Position numbers and translations under genes: made by a program
Assembly: GCA_964438735.1 (NCBI GenBank)
Contig: CAYTLW010000042.1
Location: forward strand, 1-53,564
From: CAYTLW01 sp964438735
GTDB lineage: Bacteria > Myxococcota_A > UBA9042
Direction of reading: 5' to 3'
DNA: 53,564 nucleotides
Part shown: positions 16,732 through 25,273 of the stretch, piece by piece
Layout: each line of letters starts with the position of its first letter
How positions within the stretch are numbered: the first letter of the stretch is position 1
The notes under the pieces: generated by a model
The model's input: the letters and a program-made list of their open reading frames with translations, nothing else
What the model was told of the DNA's origin: nothing
Databases searched by the model: none

Positions 16732-16761
16732 ATGCTGGCCCGCTGCCGGCGTGACTGTCAA
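16732..16761 (-). promoter_or_regulatory. Candidate sigma-70-like promoter for the acc-prmA-rsmE operon
   Basis: A perfect -35 hexamer TTGACA (minus strand, 16761-16756) is followed after 18 bases by CAGCAT (16737-16732), a weak -10. It lies 54 bases upstream of the biotin carboxylase start in a divergent intergenic region. The -35 match is good; the -10 is not, so this is tentative. Confidence 0.35.
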
Positions 16762-16878
16762 TTGGAACGGGCGCACGCCACCCACGGCGGTTGCTTGTCA
16801 CGCGCAGGCGGGAAACTGGCGACGTGGCCCGGGCAAAGCGATAGCCTGGGCCGACCCGTATTGCCCGCCGGAGCCGCC

Positions 16879-17178
16879 ATGTGTCGCAGTATCAAGACCC
16901 TGTTCAACTTCGAGCCGCCGGCGACGGACGACGAGATCCACGCCGCGGCGCGGCAGTTCGTGCGCAAACTCAGCGGTCAGACACGCCCCAGCCAGACCAA
17001 CGCGGAGGCCTTTGAGCGCGCCATCGTCGAGGTCTCCGCGGCGGCCACGACGCTTTTGCAGAGTCTGCACACGACCGCGCCGCCGAAGAACCGCGAGGAG
17101 GAGGCGGCCAAGGCGCGGGCGAGGAATGCGAAACGTTTTGGCCGAGAGGCTCCCGTCACTGGGCCGCGAGGCGCGTGA
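16879..17178 (+). CDS. DUF2277 family protein
   Basis: A 99-residue cytoplasmic protein matching the DUF2277 pattern I know: MCRSIKTLFNFEPPATDDEI at the start, QFVRKLSG and a C-terminal AKARARNAKRFG. The function of the family is unknown. The start ATG follows CCGGAG. Its 3' end overlaps the convergent CotH-family gene by 23 bases, so the last ~7 residues are encoded antisense to that gene's end. It is divergent from the biotin carboxylase operon. Confidence 0.9.
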   Translation: MCRSIKTLFNFEPPATDDEIHAAARQFVRKLSGQTRPSQTNAEAFERAIVEVSAAATTLLQSLHTTAPPKNREEEAAKARARNAKRFGREAPVTGPRGA

Positions 17179-18904
17179 CAGGCGCGTTGATCTCGAACGC
17201 CACCTCGTCGCCGTCGCCGGTTCCCGCCTTGCTGAACGTCATGGTGCCGCCGAGCACGAATCCCACCGCGCTGGTCTTGCCGTTGGTCAGGTTGACCCGG
17301 CCCACGTCCACGCCTCCCTCTCCGTAGTCCAGCTTCACCGTTTGTCCGGCGACGAAGAGCTCGGGTGGCAGGCTGATCTGCAGCGCCAGGAAGCCACCGC
17401 CGGGCAGCGGACCGAAGCCCACCAGCAGCTCGATGGCGCCCTCGTCGACGATGCTGGAGATGGGGCCAGCCACGCCGCGTACCAGGCCCATCTTGTGGTC
17501 CTTGACGGCTCCGTCTTTGCCGGTGATCGCGGCGCTCAACTCGCCCTTGCCATGCTCGAGCGGGTTGTCGTCGAGCGTATTGAAGATCGTCGAGAAGGTC
17601 CCTGAAACGGTCAAGGTGACGTCACCGCACAACGGCAGCGCCCCGGTGGTCAACGTGAACTCGGGATGCTCGCCCTTGATGGCTGGCAGGAGCGCGGCGC
17701 GATGCTCCTGGATCCACTTCTTGATGATCTCGATACGAGCGGTCGCTCGCTTGGCCCCATTGGCGGTCCACAACGGGGCGATGGCCTTCTGCATGGTGTC
17801 GATCTGGCCCAAGAGCGCCTTCTCATCCCAGACGGCGTCCAGCAGCTCGCCCAGCCGCTTGAAGTAGCGCTCGCGACCCTCCGGCAGGCTGTACAGGCGT
17901 TGGCCGATGCGGCCATGGGCGTATACAGCGCGAGGCAGAGAGTTCGACTCCTCCAGGAAGGGGCCCCAGAAGTTCCACGGGCCTGAAAACGTCGCGTCGA
18001 CGCCCCAGGGCATGAAGGTCAACTGCTTGGTCTTGTGGTCGAAGAATGCGTAGTTGTTGTTCCGATTGCCGTGATAGCCATCCCAATGACCGGTCAACAC
18101 CTCCATGGCCCAGTAGGTGAAGTAGGCGTCCATATCCAGCCACTTGCCCAGTGAGACCAGCAGGGCGTCGTCGGGACCGTCGAGCGCCTGCTGGATGCCG
18201 AGCAGTTCGGGCCGGTTGTTGTCCTTCTTCTTGTTCTTGCGCTCGAAGATCTGCAGCGTGCCAGCCGCGAAGTCGGCCAGGGTGTTTTCGTAGAGGTGGC
18301 CCTCGAAGTGGCCGAATGTGCGCTCGATCATGGGCTTCTTGATGCCCTCGACGTGTACATAGACGCCGTGGTCGACGCCGTTGACGGTCACATGGGCAAA
18401 GCCGCAGCGCGGCGCCGGCAACCCCGCGGCTGCGAACAGCCCATAGGCCAGGCATTGGCTGATGTAGTTGCCATCCTGGGCGCTGTTGTTGAGCGTCAAG
18501 CGTCGCTGCCCGCCGATGCGATCTTCGGTATGCAGCCTGACCTTCAAAGACGGCTTCTGCGGCGTCATGGTGCCCTTGAAGCCCTTCTTGCGAACCTCGG
18601 CATCCTCGAAGCGCTTGCCGTCGATGGTCACCGTGGCCGGCTGGTAGTGGAACGGCCGCGGTCGCGGACCGGTCGTGCAGCTCGGTACCATGTAGTGCTC
18701 CAGTCCCGGCGATTCGAAGCGGAGCGTCTGCCAGTCGGCGTCGGCCAGCTCGATGTGCACCTCGAGCACGCGGTCCAGGCCGTACAGCTCCAATTTGACC
18801 TGTTTGGCGACGTGGCCCGTTTCGTCGGCGTCGGTCGCGCTGCAGGCGACGAAGAGGACGACGAGCGCGGTGAGCAGCGTGGCGATCATGAAGCGGGCGA
18901 GCAT
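17156..18904 (-). CDS. CotH-kinase family predicted lipoprotein
   Basis: A 582-residue exported protein with a lipobox (LFVAC, Cys21). It shows the CotH kinase fold signatures: KLELYGLDRVLEVHIEL near the start, SLKVRL and LTLNNSAQDGNYI, the ATP-site-like VYVHVEGIKKPMIE (~181-194), and HWDGYHGNRNNNYAFFDH with FMPWGVDATF (~273-306), where CotH proteins carry catalytic and metal-binding Asp/Asn. CotH from Bacillus spores phosphorylates coat proteins; Gram-negative lipoprotein homologues are mostly uncharacterised. The C-terminal ~150 residues are beta-rich and unrecognised. Start ATG is the first Met of the signal peptide. Confidence 0.88.
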   Translation of the reverse strand: MLARFMIATLLTALVVLFVACSATDADETGHVAKQVKLELYGLDRVLEVHIELADADWQTLRFESPGLEHYMVPSCTTGPRPRPFHYQPATVTIDGKRFEDAEVRKKGFKGTMTPQKPSLKVRLHTEDRIGGQRRLTLNNSAQDGNYISQCLAYGLFAAAGLPAPRCGFAHVTVNGVDHGVYVHVEGIKKPMIERTFGHFEGHLYENTLADFAAGTLQIFERKNKKKDNNRPELLGIQQALDGPDDALLVSLGKWLDMDAYFTYWAMEVLTGHWDGYHGNRNNNYAFFDHKTKQLTFMPWGVDATFSGPWNFWGPFLEESNSLPRAVYAHGRIGQRLYSLPEGRERYFKRLGELLDAVWDEKALLGQIDTMQKAIAPLWTANGAKRATARIEIIKKWIQEHRAALLPAIKGEHPEFTLTTGALPLCGDVTLTVSGTFSTIFNTLDDNPLEHGKGELSAAITGKDGAVKDHKMGLVRGVAGPISSIVDEGAIELLVGFGPLPGGGFLALQISLPPELFVAGQTVKLDYGEGGVDVGRVNLTNGKTSAVGFVLGGTMTFSKAGTGDGDEVAFEINAPVTRLAAQ

Positions 18905-19022
18905 GGGTTGCAGGTCCTTGGCGCTTGGCTTTGTGGGCTTGGTCGCGGTCCTGCGGAGGGGTGGCAGGTCACACGATCAGGGGAAATCCTGTCTCGCTGC
19001 CTCGCGGGCTGTCAAATGGCAA

Positions 19023-20087
19023 TCAGCGCAGCAGCGCTTTGTAGCGCGCCCCGTTTCGCAGGGCGTCGAAGGCGGCATTGCTGCGCACCTTGTCGCGGAA
19101 GGTCGAACGCGTCCTGCCATGCGACAGCAGCAGTTGGATGTGGTCCAGGGCCGCCTCGCTCTGGCCAAGCCGGGCTCGCGTCGCCGCAAGTCTGAACAGG
19201 GGGCCGCGGTCGACCAGTCTGTGCGCGCCCTTGGTGAATGGCTCGCCGGTCTGAAAGTACACCGCTCGGTGGAAGCAGCTCGCAGCCGCCTTCAGCCGGC
19301 CCGTTTTCAGGGCCCGGGAGCCCAGCGCGTCGAGGCTGCGGACAAGTTGTCGCGTGGGCAGCGGGAAGAGCAGGGCGCCCGGCGAGGCGCCGACGATCTT
19401 CTCGGGTGGGTAGTCGGACGCGAAGGCCTTCAGGAAGTGGCCTGGCTTCACCCCTGCCCGGCGAATGAAGAGCACCTCATCGGTTCGATAGCCGCCTTCG
19501 ACGCACACCCCTGTGGTGGAGATCAGCAGCACCAGGAAGCCCCGTCCCGGCACGCCGTAGCCGCTGACCATGCCGCGCTTGCTGAAGTCGCAGGCGGTCA
19601 CGGCTGTCTTGCCGAGCATTCGCTTCTTGGACTTGATGGCCACCGTCCATGGCAGGTTGATGCCCTTCAAGGTGTCGATGTACTGACCTGGATCGCGGAC
19701 CTCGCCACTGGCCACGGGCGGCGGCCACGCCTCGGTTTGCGCGAGGACGCCCAGGCGTGTCGCAGACACCACCAGCAGTGGCTTGCTGCGCGCCAGGCCC
19801 CGCCGGAGCAGCTGGTTCAGCGCGGCGGCCTTCTTGTCCTCATCCCTGTCCGTATCGGCGGCCGCGACAACGAGCTTCTTCCGTCCCGTCCGGGTGTTGA
19901 ACCAGCCGAGCTCGCGCCCATAGCCGCCGGCGACGGCCCTGACGTACCAGACGCGCTGCTTGGGCGCGTCCCAGAGCAGCTGGTGGATCGTCTCGGCGCC
20001 GCCGGTGGTGGCCTGCGAGATGGCTGGTTGCATCAGGAAGGACGCGGCGACGAATGCGAGTAGCAGGCGGCAATTCATGAGACGCAT
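19023..20087 (-). CDS. Secreted protein of unknown function with possible C-terminal TPR-like segment
   Basis: A 354-residue protein starting MRLMNCRLLLAF with a Sec signal peptide (LLAFVAASFLMQPAISQA) and no lipobox. I do not recognise the central part, which has predicted strand/helix alternation and one Cys pair candidate (TACDFS, GVCVEGG). The C-terminal ~90 residues have TPR-like spacing (SRALKTGRLKAAASCFHRAV; RLAATRARLGQSEAALDHIQ). The frame is open further upstream, but the signal peptide fixes the start near 20087 (or 20078). It is divergent from a Cys-rich lipoprotein gene and 118 bases upstream of the CotH gene on the same strand. Confidence 0.75.
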   Translation of the reverse strand: MRLMNCRLLLAFVAASFLMQPAISQATTGGAETIHQLLWDAPKQRVWYVRAVAGGYGRELGWFNTRTGRKKLVVAAADTDRDEDKKAAALNQLLRRGLARSKPLLVVSATRLGVLAQTEAWPPPVASGEVRDPGQYIDTLKGINLPWTVAIKSKKRMLGKTAVTACDFSKRGMVSGYGVPGRGFLVLLISTTGVCVEGGYRTDEVLFIRRAGVKPGHFLKAFASDYPPEKIVGASPGALLFPLPTRQLVRSLDALGSRALKTGRLKAAASCFHRAVYFQTGEPFTKGAHRLVDRGPLFRLAATRARLGQSEAALDHIQLLLSHGRTRSTFRDKVRSNAAFDALRNGARYKALLR

Positions 20088-20192
20088 GGGGAGAGGTTCC
20101 ACGTCGCTGTCCAGAGGGTGTGTTCGGCGCAGCATCCCTGGGCCATGCCTGCATTTTGCCTGTGTTTTCCCGCCCTGCCCAGGTATCCTTGG

Positions 20193-20207
20193 CGCGTCAC
20201 TGACGCG
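20193..20207. promoter_or_regulatory. Perfect 7-1-7 palindrome, possible operator
   Basis: The dyad cgcgtca-c-tgacgcg sits 11 bases upstream of the start of the plus-strand lipoprotein and in the divergent region shared with the minus-strand secreted protein. A TATCCT hexamer (20184-20189) just upstream could be its -10. The symmetry and location suit a transcription-factor site; the factor is unknown. Confidence 0.4.
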
Positions 20208-20218
20208 TCCGCTACCCG

Positions 20219-21184
20219 ATGAGAACGCCGATGACGGCATGGCAATTCCAGGTTCGCCCGGGCCCGAAGAAGCGGCCTTGGCTTCTGTCCGGCGTCGTGT
20301 TCTGCATCTACGCGTGCAGTACATCTGCGCCTGCTGGCGACACCACCTCCGACGCCACGGTCGATGGCGGAAGCCTGGATGCCGCGGTCGACACGACCGC
20401 TATCGACACGACCGCTATCGACACGACCGCCTTCGACACGACCGCTATCGACACGACCGTTGCCGACACCTCCACCATCGACACGACACCTGGCGACGCG
20501 GTCGCCTCCGGTTCGGACTCCGGCGACATCACCTCTGTCGACACGACCGCAGCCGTCGCGGACGTTTGCACGGCGCAGGGCAAGGGCGGCTGCAATGACA
20601 ACAATCCATGTACCGTCGACGCCTGCGACGCCAACAAGACCTGCACCCATACCCCGCTGGCAGGACTGCCATGCCAGGACGACGGCAACAGTTGCACGAA
20701 GGATTTATGTGACGCCGCTGCGCAGTGTTGGCACGACTCCGTGCCGGCCGGAACCGTCTGCGACGACGATGACGCGTGCACCACTGGCGACGTCTGCGAC
20801 GCGACCGGCGGCTGCGCAGGCCCGACCCCGAAGAACTGCGACGACGGCAACGCCTGCAACAAGGACCACTGCGCGCCGAAGACGGGCTGCTACGTCACGG
20901 GTGCTGCGCCCGGTGGCGGGCCGTGGCCGGACGGCACGTACACGATGATCCCGCCGTGTGGCACCGGTCCTGTTTGGGTGAAGTGCCACAACGGTTTCGG
21001 CGAGTTCCCACCGAATCCAGCCCTGGATGACAACAACCCCTGCACCGTCGACACCTGCGAAGGCGGGCCGGGTGCCTGGAAGATCGTGCACACCCCGCAG
21101 CCTGGGCTGGTGTGCGTCGGAGGCGGGTCGTGCAGCAAAGGTTCTGCCTGCGATGGGAAGGGGCAGTGTGTCTGTTCGCCGTGA
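20219..21184 (+). CDS. Cys/Asp-rich predicted lipoprotein
   Basis: A 321-residue protein with a hydrophobic N-terminal segment ending in FCIYACST, a probable lipobox (Cys ~33). A ~60-residue Asp/Thr linker of TAIDT units follows. The rest is cysteine-rich: a 'CNDNNPCTVDACD' module, then CDDDDACTTGDVCDATGGC with CDDGNACNKDHCAPKTGC, the same A-type plus B-type pair that is expanded in the giant lipoprotein at 37440-41981. A further NNPCTVDTCEGGPG module and a C-terminal GSACDGKGQCVC close it. Disulfide-rich and surface-exposed is likely; function unknown. Start ATG 20219, alternative 20231. Confidence 0.82.
   Translation: MRTPMTAWQFQVRPGPKKRPWLLSGVVFCIYACSTSAPAGDTTSDATVDGGSLDAAVDTTAIDTTAIDTTAFDTTAIDTTVADTSTIDTTPGDAVASGSDSGDITSVDTTAAVADVCTAQGKGGCNDNNPCTVDACDANKTCTHTPLAGLPCQDDGNSCTKDLCDAAAQCWHDSVPAGTVCDDDDACTTGDVCDATGGCAGPTPKNCDDGNACNKDHCAPKTGCYVTGAAPGGGPWPDGTYTMIPPCGTGPVWVKCHNGFGEFPPNPALDDNNPCTVDTCEGGPGAWKIVHTPQPGLVCVGGGSCSKGSACDGKGQCVCSP
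20390..20464. repeat. Five 15-bp tandem repeats in lipoprotein linker
   Basis: Five direct 15-base units (gacacgaccgctatc and close variants) encode the TAIDT pentapeptides of the linker. Units one, two and four are identical. In-frame copy-number change is possible. Confidence 0.95.
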
Positions 21185-21292
21185 CATGAATACTACGGCC
21201 AGATTCTTCACTATTAGCGCCTTGAGCCATGGGCGCACTCCAAGACACCAGCCACTGGAGATTGCGCTACACTGGCCTCCAGGAGGCTTAGC

Positions 21293-22795
21293 ATGACCGC
21301 AGTTCGCACGCGTCGCGCGTCAGCGTGGGTCTGTTTGCTGTTGACCCTGCCCCTGTCCGCCGCGTGCGGGCCGGACGACGACAAGTCCCCAGACAGCGCC
21401 GTGGCAGACTCCAGCCAAAGCACCTCAGACGCCACAGTTGACCAACAGGGCGCTGACGGCGCGAGCCCGGCCAATGACGCCACGCAGCAACCAGACGTCA
21501 CCACGTCCGCGCCGCTGCCGACCTGGCCCGCCCGAGTGGTCTCCCTGCCGGGTTCTTCGCTCTCGCTGGCGATGCTCTCGGATGGCCGCGTGGCGGCGGG
21601 CACCAGCACCACGTTGGGTCTCTTCGACCCGCAAGGCACGGTGGTCTGGCAGTTGGCCACGTCGTCGATTCTGGCCGCTTTGAAGGACCACAAATTCAAG
21701 TCGGTCGGAGCCCGCGGTGACAACGGCATCGTGGCCTTGTTCGACGCCCCGCCAGGCCAGCCTACACAAGCCACCTTGGCGTTGGTCACAACGGCCGGAG
21801 CGGAGGCCTGGTCTTCTTCCTTTGCAGGTGAGGCTCTCCGGGCCTGGGTCGACGCCGGCGCCCACGGGCTGGTGGTCTCGCTCTGGGCCTTGAAGTCGGG
21901 CACCGCCGCAGGGCTGCCGGAGGCCCGCTGCGTGATGCTTTCGCCAAAGGGCAAGACCGCCTGGAGTAGCGACCTGACCCAAATCGTCCGCGGCCCCTTT
22001 GTGGCGGCACACGATGACGGGCGGGTCGCGCTGCTGGGCGAGGAGCTGACCCAGACCATAGCCGGGCAGTCGACGTGGGTGGTCGCGCTGCTGGATGCAG
22101 CTGGCAAGATGACGACGCGGACCACCTACGTGGAGAAGGCGGCCGTCACTGGTCCCACCGGTTTCGTTCTGGCTCCCGATGGCTACCTGGGCGTGCACCT
22201 GTCCACAGGATTCACCGCATCGGGTCCGACAATGGATGACGACGCGGTCCTGTTCCGATTCGACGCCGCCGGAAAGCTCCTCTGGCGTCATGCGATCGCT
22301 GGCGTCGGCGGGCTGGACCATGCCCTGGTTCCTGCCGGCCAGGTCTGGCCTGCCGGGGGGGCTGTGGTGGCGTCGCATTTCATCACCGTGCCGCCGGAGA
22401 AGTGTTGTCCGGCAGACGCCTTCCGGCCTGCGTTGCACTGGCTCGATCGGTGGGGGAACGAGGTCTCCGAGACCCTGAAGATCCCCGGCGTGCCCGACGC
22501 GTCGGGACGTGCCAGCGACGTGGTCGCGCTGGGCGTCAGACGCCTCGCGGTGACAGGATCCACCACGGGTTTCGGCCAGTGGATCGCCCTGCTCGACGCC
22601 TGGGGTCGGGTGAGCCAAGACGGCGCGGACTCATGCGCCGCGCTGAGCCGACAGGACTGTGACGACGGCGACCCGTGCACACGCGACTGGTGTGAACCGG
22701 CCATCGGCTGCACGCATACGCCCTGGCCAAACGGCGCGCCTTGCGGCCAGGCCTCGGCCTGTGATGGGGGCAAGTGTAAACCAGCGAAGCCGTGA
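21293..22795 (+). CDS. Predicted lipoprotein with beta-propeller-like body and Cys-rich C-terminus
   Basis: A 500-residue protein starting after a strong AGGAGG site. The signal peptide ends in LSAAC (lipobox, Cys ~25), followed by an Asp/Ser/Ala linker to ~75. The body has repeated strand patterns with LxxLxxDGRVAAGT, DDGRVALLG and LFRFDAAGKLLWRH, resembling outer-membrane beta-propeller or PQQ-like repeats (each strand set ending in a 'DxxGxxxW' turn). The last ~45 residues carry a CDDGDPCTRDWCEPAIGC module and a final CDGGKC, as in neighbouring proteins. The propeller call is inferred from pattern only. Confidence 0.8.
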   Translation: MTAVRTRRASAWVCLLLTLPLSAACGPDDDKSPDSAVADSSQSTSDATVDQQGADGASPANDATQQPDVTTSAPLPTWPARVVSLPGSSLSLAMLSDGRVAAGTSTTLGLFDPQGTVVWQLATSSILAALKDHKFKSVGARGDNGIVALFDAPPGQPTQATLALVTTAGAEAWSSSFAGEALRAWVDAGAHGLVVSLWALKSGTAAGLPEARCVMLSPKGKTAWSSDLTQIVRGPFVAAHDDGRVALLGEELTQTIAGQSTWVVALLDAAGKMTTRTTYVEKAAVTGPTGFVLAPDGYLGVHLSTGFTASGPTMDDDAVLFRFDAAGKLLWRHAIAGVGGLDHALVPAGQVWPAGGAVVASHFITVPPEKCCPADAFRPALHWLDRWGNEVSETLKIPGVPDASGRASDVVALGVRRLAVTGSTTGFGQWIALLDAWGRVSQDGADSCAALSRQDCDDGDPCTRDWCEPAIGCTHTPWPNGAPCGQASACDGGKCKPAKP

Positions 22796-22812
22796 GTCCT
22801 GCAGACGCCATC

Positions 22813-23091
22813 TCAACCCGGATCCTCCGGCCCCGAAAACGCCCGATCGACCACCACCGCCCACAACAACGCCGGCCAGGTGATATCGACCAGCAACGCC
22901 ACCGGCGCCCACGGTCGCACCGACGGCAGCGGGCAGAACAAGCAGGCCAGCAGGCCAAATAGCCCGGCGGCCAGCGGGATCAGTGACGCGCTCGTGCCAT
23001 GCCGCGCGTTGCTCCCAAGGATGAGCAGGTTGGCAGTGAGGAAGAGCACCGCCAGCGCTCCCAGTCCCGCCGTGCACAGCCAGCTGCTCAC
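22813..23091 (-). CDS. Small membrane protein, unknown function
   Basis: A 92-residue protein with three predicted membrane helices (about residues 7-28, 36-53 and 62-82) and a short charged C-terminus (DRAFSGPEDPG). A longer frame exists, but GTG 23091 is preceded by an excellent GGGAGGAAGAC site and begins right before the first helix, so I start there. It is convergent with the propeller-like lipoprotein (17-base gap). No family recognised. Confidence 0.65.
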   Translation of the reverse strand: MSSWLCTAGLGALAVLFLTANLLILGSNARHGTSASLIPLAAGLFGLLACLFCPLPSVRPWAPVALLVDITWPALLWAVVVDRAFSGPEDPG

Positions 23092-23327
23092 GTCTTCCTC
23101 CCGGTGCCGCCAACCTTGGACGTTCACGTCGGGCCGGGGCCTTCTGTAGAGCGCTTGAGGCCGCACGATTATGCCGAGAAAGGGCGTGGATTCGACGTCA
23201 ACGGCAGGCTCATGACCTGAACAAGGACCAGGAGCGCGACCGAGGCGCGCCTTGCCGACCGTTACCAGTCGGGCTGTTGCCACCGCGTCACTCCACGAGC
23301 CGACCCAGTTGACGCATACTCCGGCCG

Positions 23328-24278
23328 ATGGAGGCACAGAATGACCCTGCCGACGATCGAGCGCGCCTCCAGCCCCTGCGAGGCTGGCGCGTCCTCATCG
23401 GCTATTGCGGCTATCCGCTGATCCTCATGGCCAGCGTGCTCACTGCCCAACAGGCCCTCGCCGCAGACGTCAGCCCCCTGTACGCCAGCGGCCTGCCCGT
23501 ACTCGCCGTCATCCTCCTGGTCGCCGTGCTGGAACGCATCCTGCCCTTTCGCCAAAGCTGGTACGCGCCCCCCAAGGTGCTGCTCATCGACGTGGTGCAC
23601 TCCGCCGTCGGCGCCGGCGTCGTGCTGCCGGCCATGAAGGTGACCGTATTCGCGGCCATCGCCACGCTCAGCGCCCACCTGGCGACCTTCATGGGCCGCG
23701 GCCTGTGGCCCACAGAAGCGCCAACCCTCGTACAGTTCGCCCTCGTGGTGCTGGTCGCCGATCTCGGCGCCTACTCCGTGCATCGATTCATGCACGTCAG
23801 CCGAATCGGCTGGCTCCTGCACGCCGTCCATCACAGCGTCGACCGCCTGGACGTACTCGCCGCCGGCCGCGCCCACCCATTCAACGCCGCCTTCACGCTG
23901 AGCTTCGAGAACGGCCTGCTCATCCTGCTGGGCGTGCCGCCCGAGTTGCTCATCCTCTTCAGCGTCTACAAAGGCAGCAACGGCCTGCTGCAACACAGCA
24001 ACGTGGACTTCCGCACCGGCCCCCTGAAGTACATCTGGGCGACCACGGAGGTGCACCGCTGGCATCACTCCTCCGAGCTGGTCGAGTCCAACGCCAACTT
24101 CGGCAATACGACCATGATCTGGGACCACATCTTCCGCTCATTCGCCGTGCCCCACGACCGCGTCGCGCCGGGAACGATCGGCATCGACAACGCCACGATC
24201 CCCGAGAACTACTGGGTACACCTCGGAGTCCCTTTCATCCTGAGGCGATTCGAGCGCCGTCCCGATGTGGGAGCCTGA
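23328..24278 (+). CDS. Sterol desaturase / fatty acid hydroxylase superfamily membrane protein
   Basis: A 316-residue membrane protein with about four to five hydrophobic segments and the histidine boxes of the di-iron hydroxylase superfamily: HRFMH (HX3H), HAVHH (HX2HH), LLQHSNVDF and EVHRWHH (HX2HH). These ligate two irons that activate oxygen to hydroxylate or desaturate lipids. The spacing is that of the bacterial sterol-desaturase-type hydroxylases (PF04116). The substrate cannot be told; membership does not imply sterol synthesis. It stands alone on the plus strand. Confidence 0.9.
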   Translation: MEAQNDPADDRARLQPLRGWRVLIGYCGYPLILMASVLTAQQALAADVSPLYASGLPVLAVILLVAVLERILPFRQSWYAPPKVLLIDVVHSAVGAGVVLPAMKVTVFAAIATLSAHLATFMGRGLWPTEAPTLVQFALVVLVADLGAYSVHRFMHVSRIGWLLHAVHHSVDRLDVLAAGRAHPFNAAFTLSFENGLLILLGVPPELLILFSVYKGSNGLLQHSNVDFRTGPLKYIWATTEVHRWHHSSELVESNANFGNTTMIWDHIFRSFAVPHDRVAPGTIGIDNATIPENYWVHLGVPFILRRFERRPDVGA

Positions 24279-24464
24279 GGCCTCGCAACAACCGATGACA
24301 CGACTGTCGGACGGATCCCCCGCCACTGCCCGGCTGCCCTTTGGCGCCGGTTTCTCCGTTGCTGCCGTGCGCATGCCCCCCGCTGTCGACCATGCAGCCC
24401 GACAAGCGCTGCACGCCCTGACCAGGTCAGCCCCCTTCTGGACTCAGCCGTTTCGGCCTGCGGA

Positions 24465-24701
24465 TCAGCCCTCCACCATCGTCGTAGCGTGGCAATGCCT
24501 CATCTGGCACGTGGCACGCCAAGCCGCACAACGCGGGCCTCCAGCGCTTCTCAAATCACGCATGGCCAGACACACCCGCCCCAGCTCCTCCAGCGCCTCA
24601 GCGTCGTACCCCTGTGACGCCAGGAAACTCGCCAGGCGCTGACGAGCCAAGCCCAGGTCGCCAACCTGCACGTCCTCTCTGGCACGCTCAATAGCGCCCA
24701 T
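24465..24701 (-). CDS. DUF6584-like small protein, C-terminus possibly altered
   Basis: A 78-residue protein whose first ~50 residues (ERAREDVQVGDLGLARQRLA, then ALEELGRVCLAMRDLRSAG) follow the helix-pair pattern of DUF6584 proteins. After SAGG, where relatives usually continue GRYW..L, the sequence becomes CAAWRATCQMRHCHATT and loses resemblance, so a late frameshift is possible. It lies 15 bases after the YcxB-like gene with AGAGGGG upstream, suggesting a two-gene unit. Function unknown. Confidence 0.6.
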   Translation of the reverse strand: MGAIERAREDVQVGDLGLARQRLASFLASQGYDAEALEELGRVCLAMRDLRSAGGPRCAAWRATCQMRHCHATTMVEG

Positions 24702-24716
24702 CTCCCCTCTTTCGAG

Positions 24717-25226
24717 CTAAGCCGCAAGCTGCCGCTGTGCCAGTGCGCGGAATTCGTCGATCTCTGCAGGCCCGGCGAAGCATCGCTTGGGCACCAGGGC
24801 GTACGCCCGCGGGCCATACACCAGCAGAAACAACCGCTCGTCCTCGAGCAACTCAGTCCAGGTTGACCAAAGCAACTCGGACTTCACGTCATCGGTCCGG
24901 TAGTGCACCACCTCCTGTCCGAACACCAACTCACTGGGCTGCTGGAACTTAGGCATCCGAGCGAAGCGGTAGCGGACCACCAAGGGTGCGATGGATAGCA
25001 GGTTGAAGAACTCCAGCGGTCCGACGACTAGCCAGATGACAGTCCACCAACGGACCCCCACCAACGCGATCGATACGAGGCCAAAGGCGACAAGCAGCAC
25101 GCCAACGACTCGATCGACGGTGGCGAAGCGAGAGCGTCGAGCGTAATAGAGCCGCTCGGCACGAACATGCTCGGCGACCCGGTGGTCGACGGTGATCGCG
25201 ATGCCTTCCTGTGTCTGCAGCATCAT
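24717..25226 (-). CDS. YcxB-like membrane protein
   Basis: A 169-residue protein with two adjacent membrane helices (about 40-60 and 63-85) and a cytoplasmic C-terminal domain of the YcxB-like type: HYRTDDVKSELLWSTWTEL, then a strand pattern ending in VPKRCFAGPAEIDEFRALA. That arrangement (two TMs, a PH-like domain, then 'P-K-R-x-F') is typical of YcxB. The role of the family is not established. It is divergent from ftsY across a G-rich region. Confidence 0.8.
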   Translation of the reverse strand: MMLQTQEGIAITVDHRVAEHVRAERLYYARRSRFATVDRVVGVLLVAFGLVSIALVGVRWWTVIWLVVGPLEFFNLLSIAPLVVRYRFARMPKFQQPSELVFGQEVVHYRTDDVKSELLWSTWTELLEDERLFLLVYGPRAYALVPKRCFAGPAEIDEFRALAQRQLAA

Positions 25227-25273
25227 GGGCCAATCTTGCCGCGTACGCCCCTGGAAGCAAGTAGCGGCGCCCT

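Noticed and set aside
23328..24278. Hydroxylase-family gene as evidence of sterol biosynthesis
   Set aside because: The histidine boxes define a broad lipid-hydroxylase superfamily; no squalene cyclase or epoxidase gene is in the window.
24265..24642. 125-codon plus-strand frame after the hydroxylase-family gene
   Set aside because: It overlaps the DUF6584-like gene on the other strand, has no domain, and has no good ribosome-binding site.
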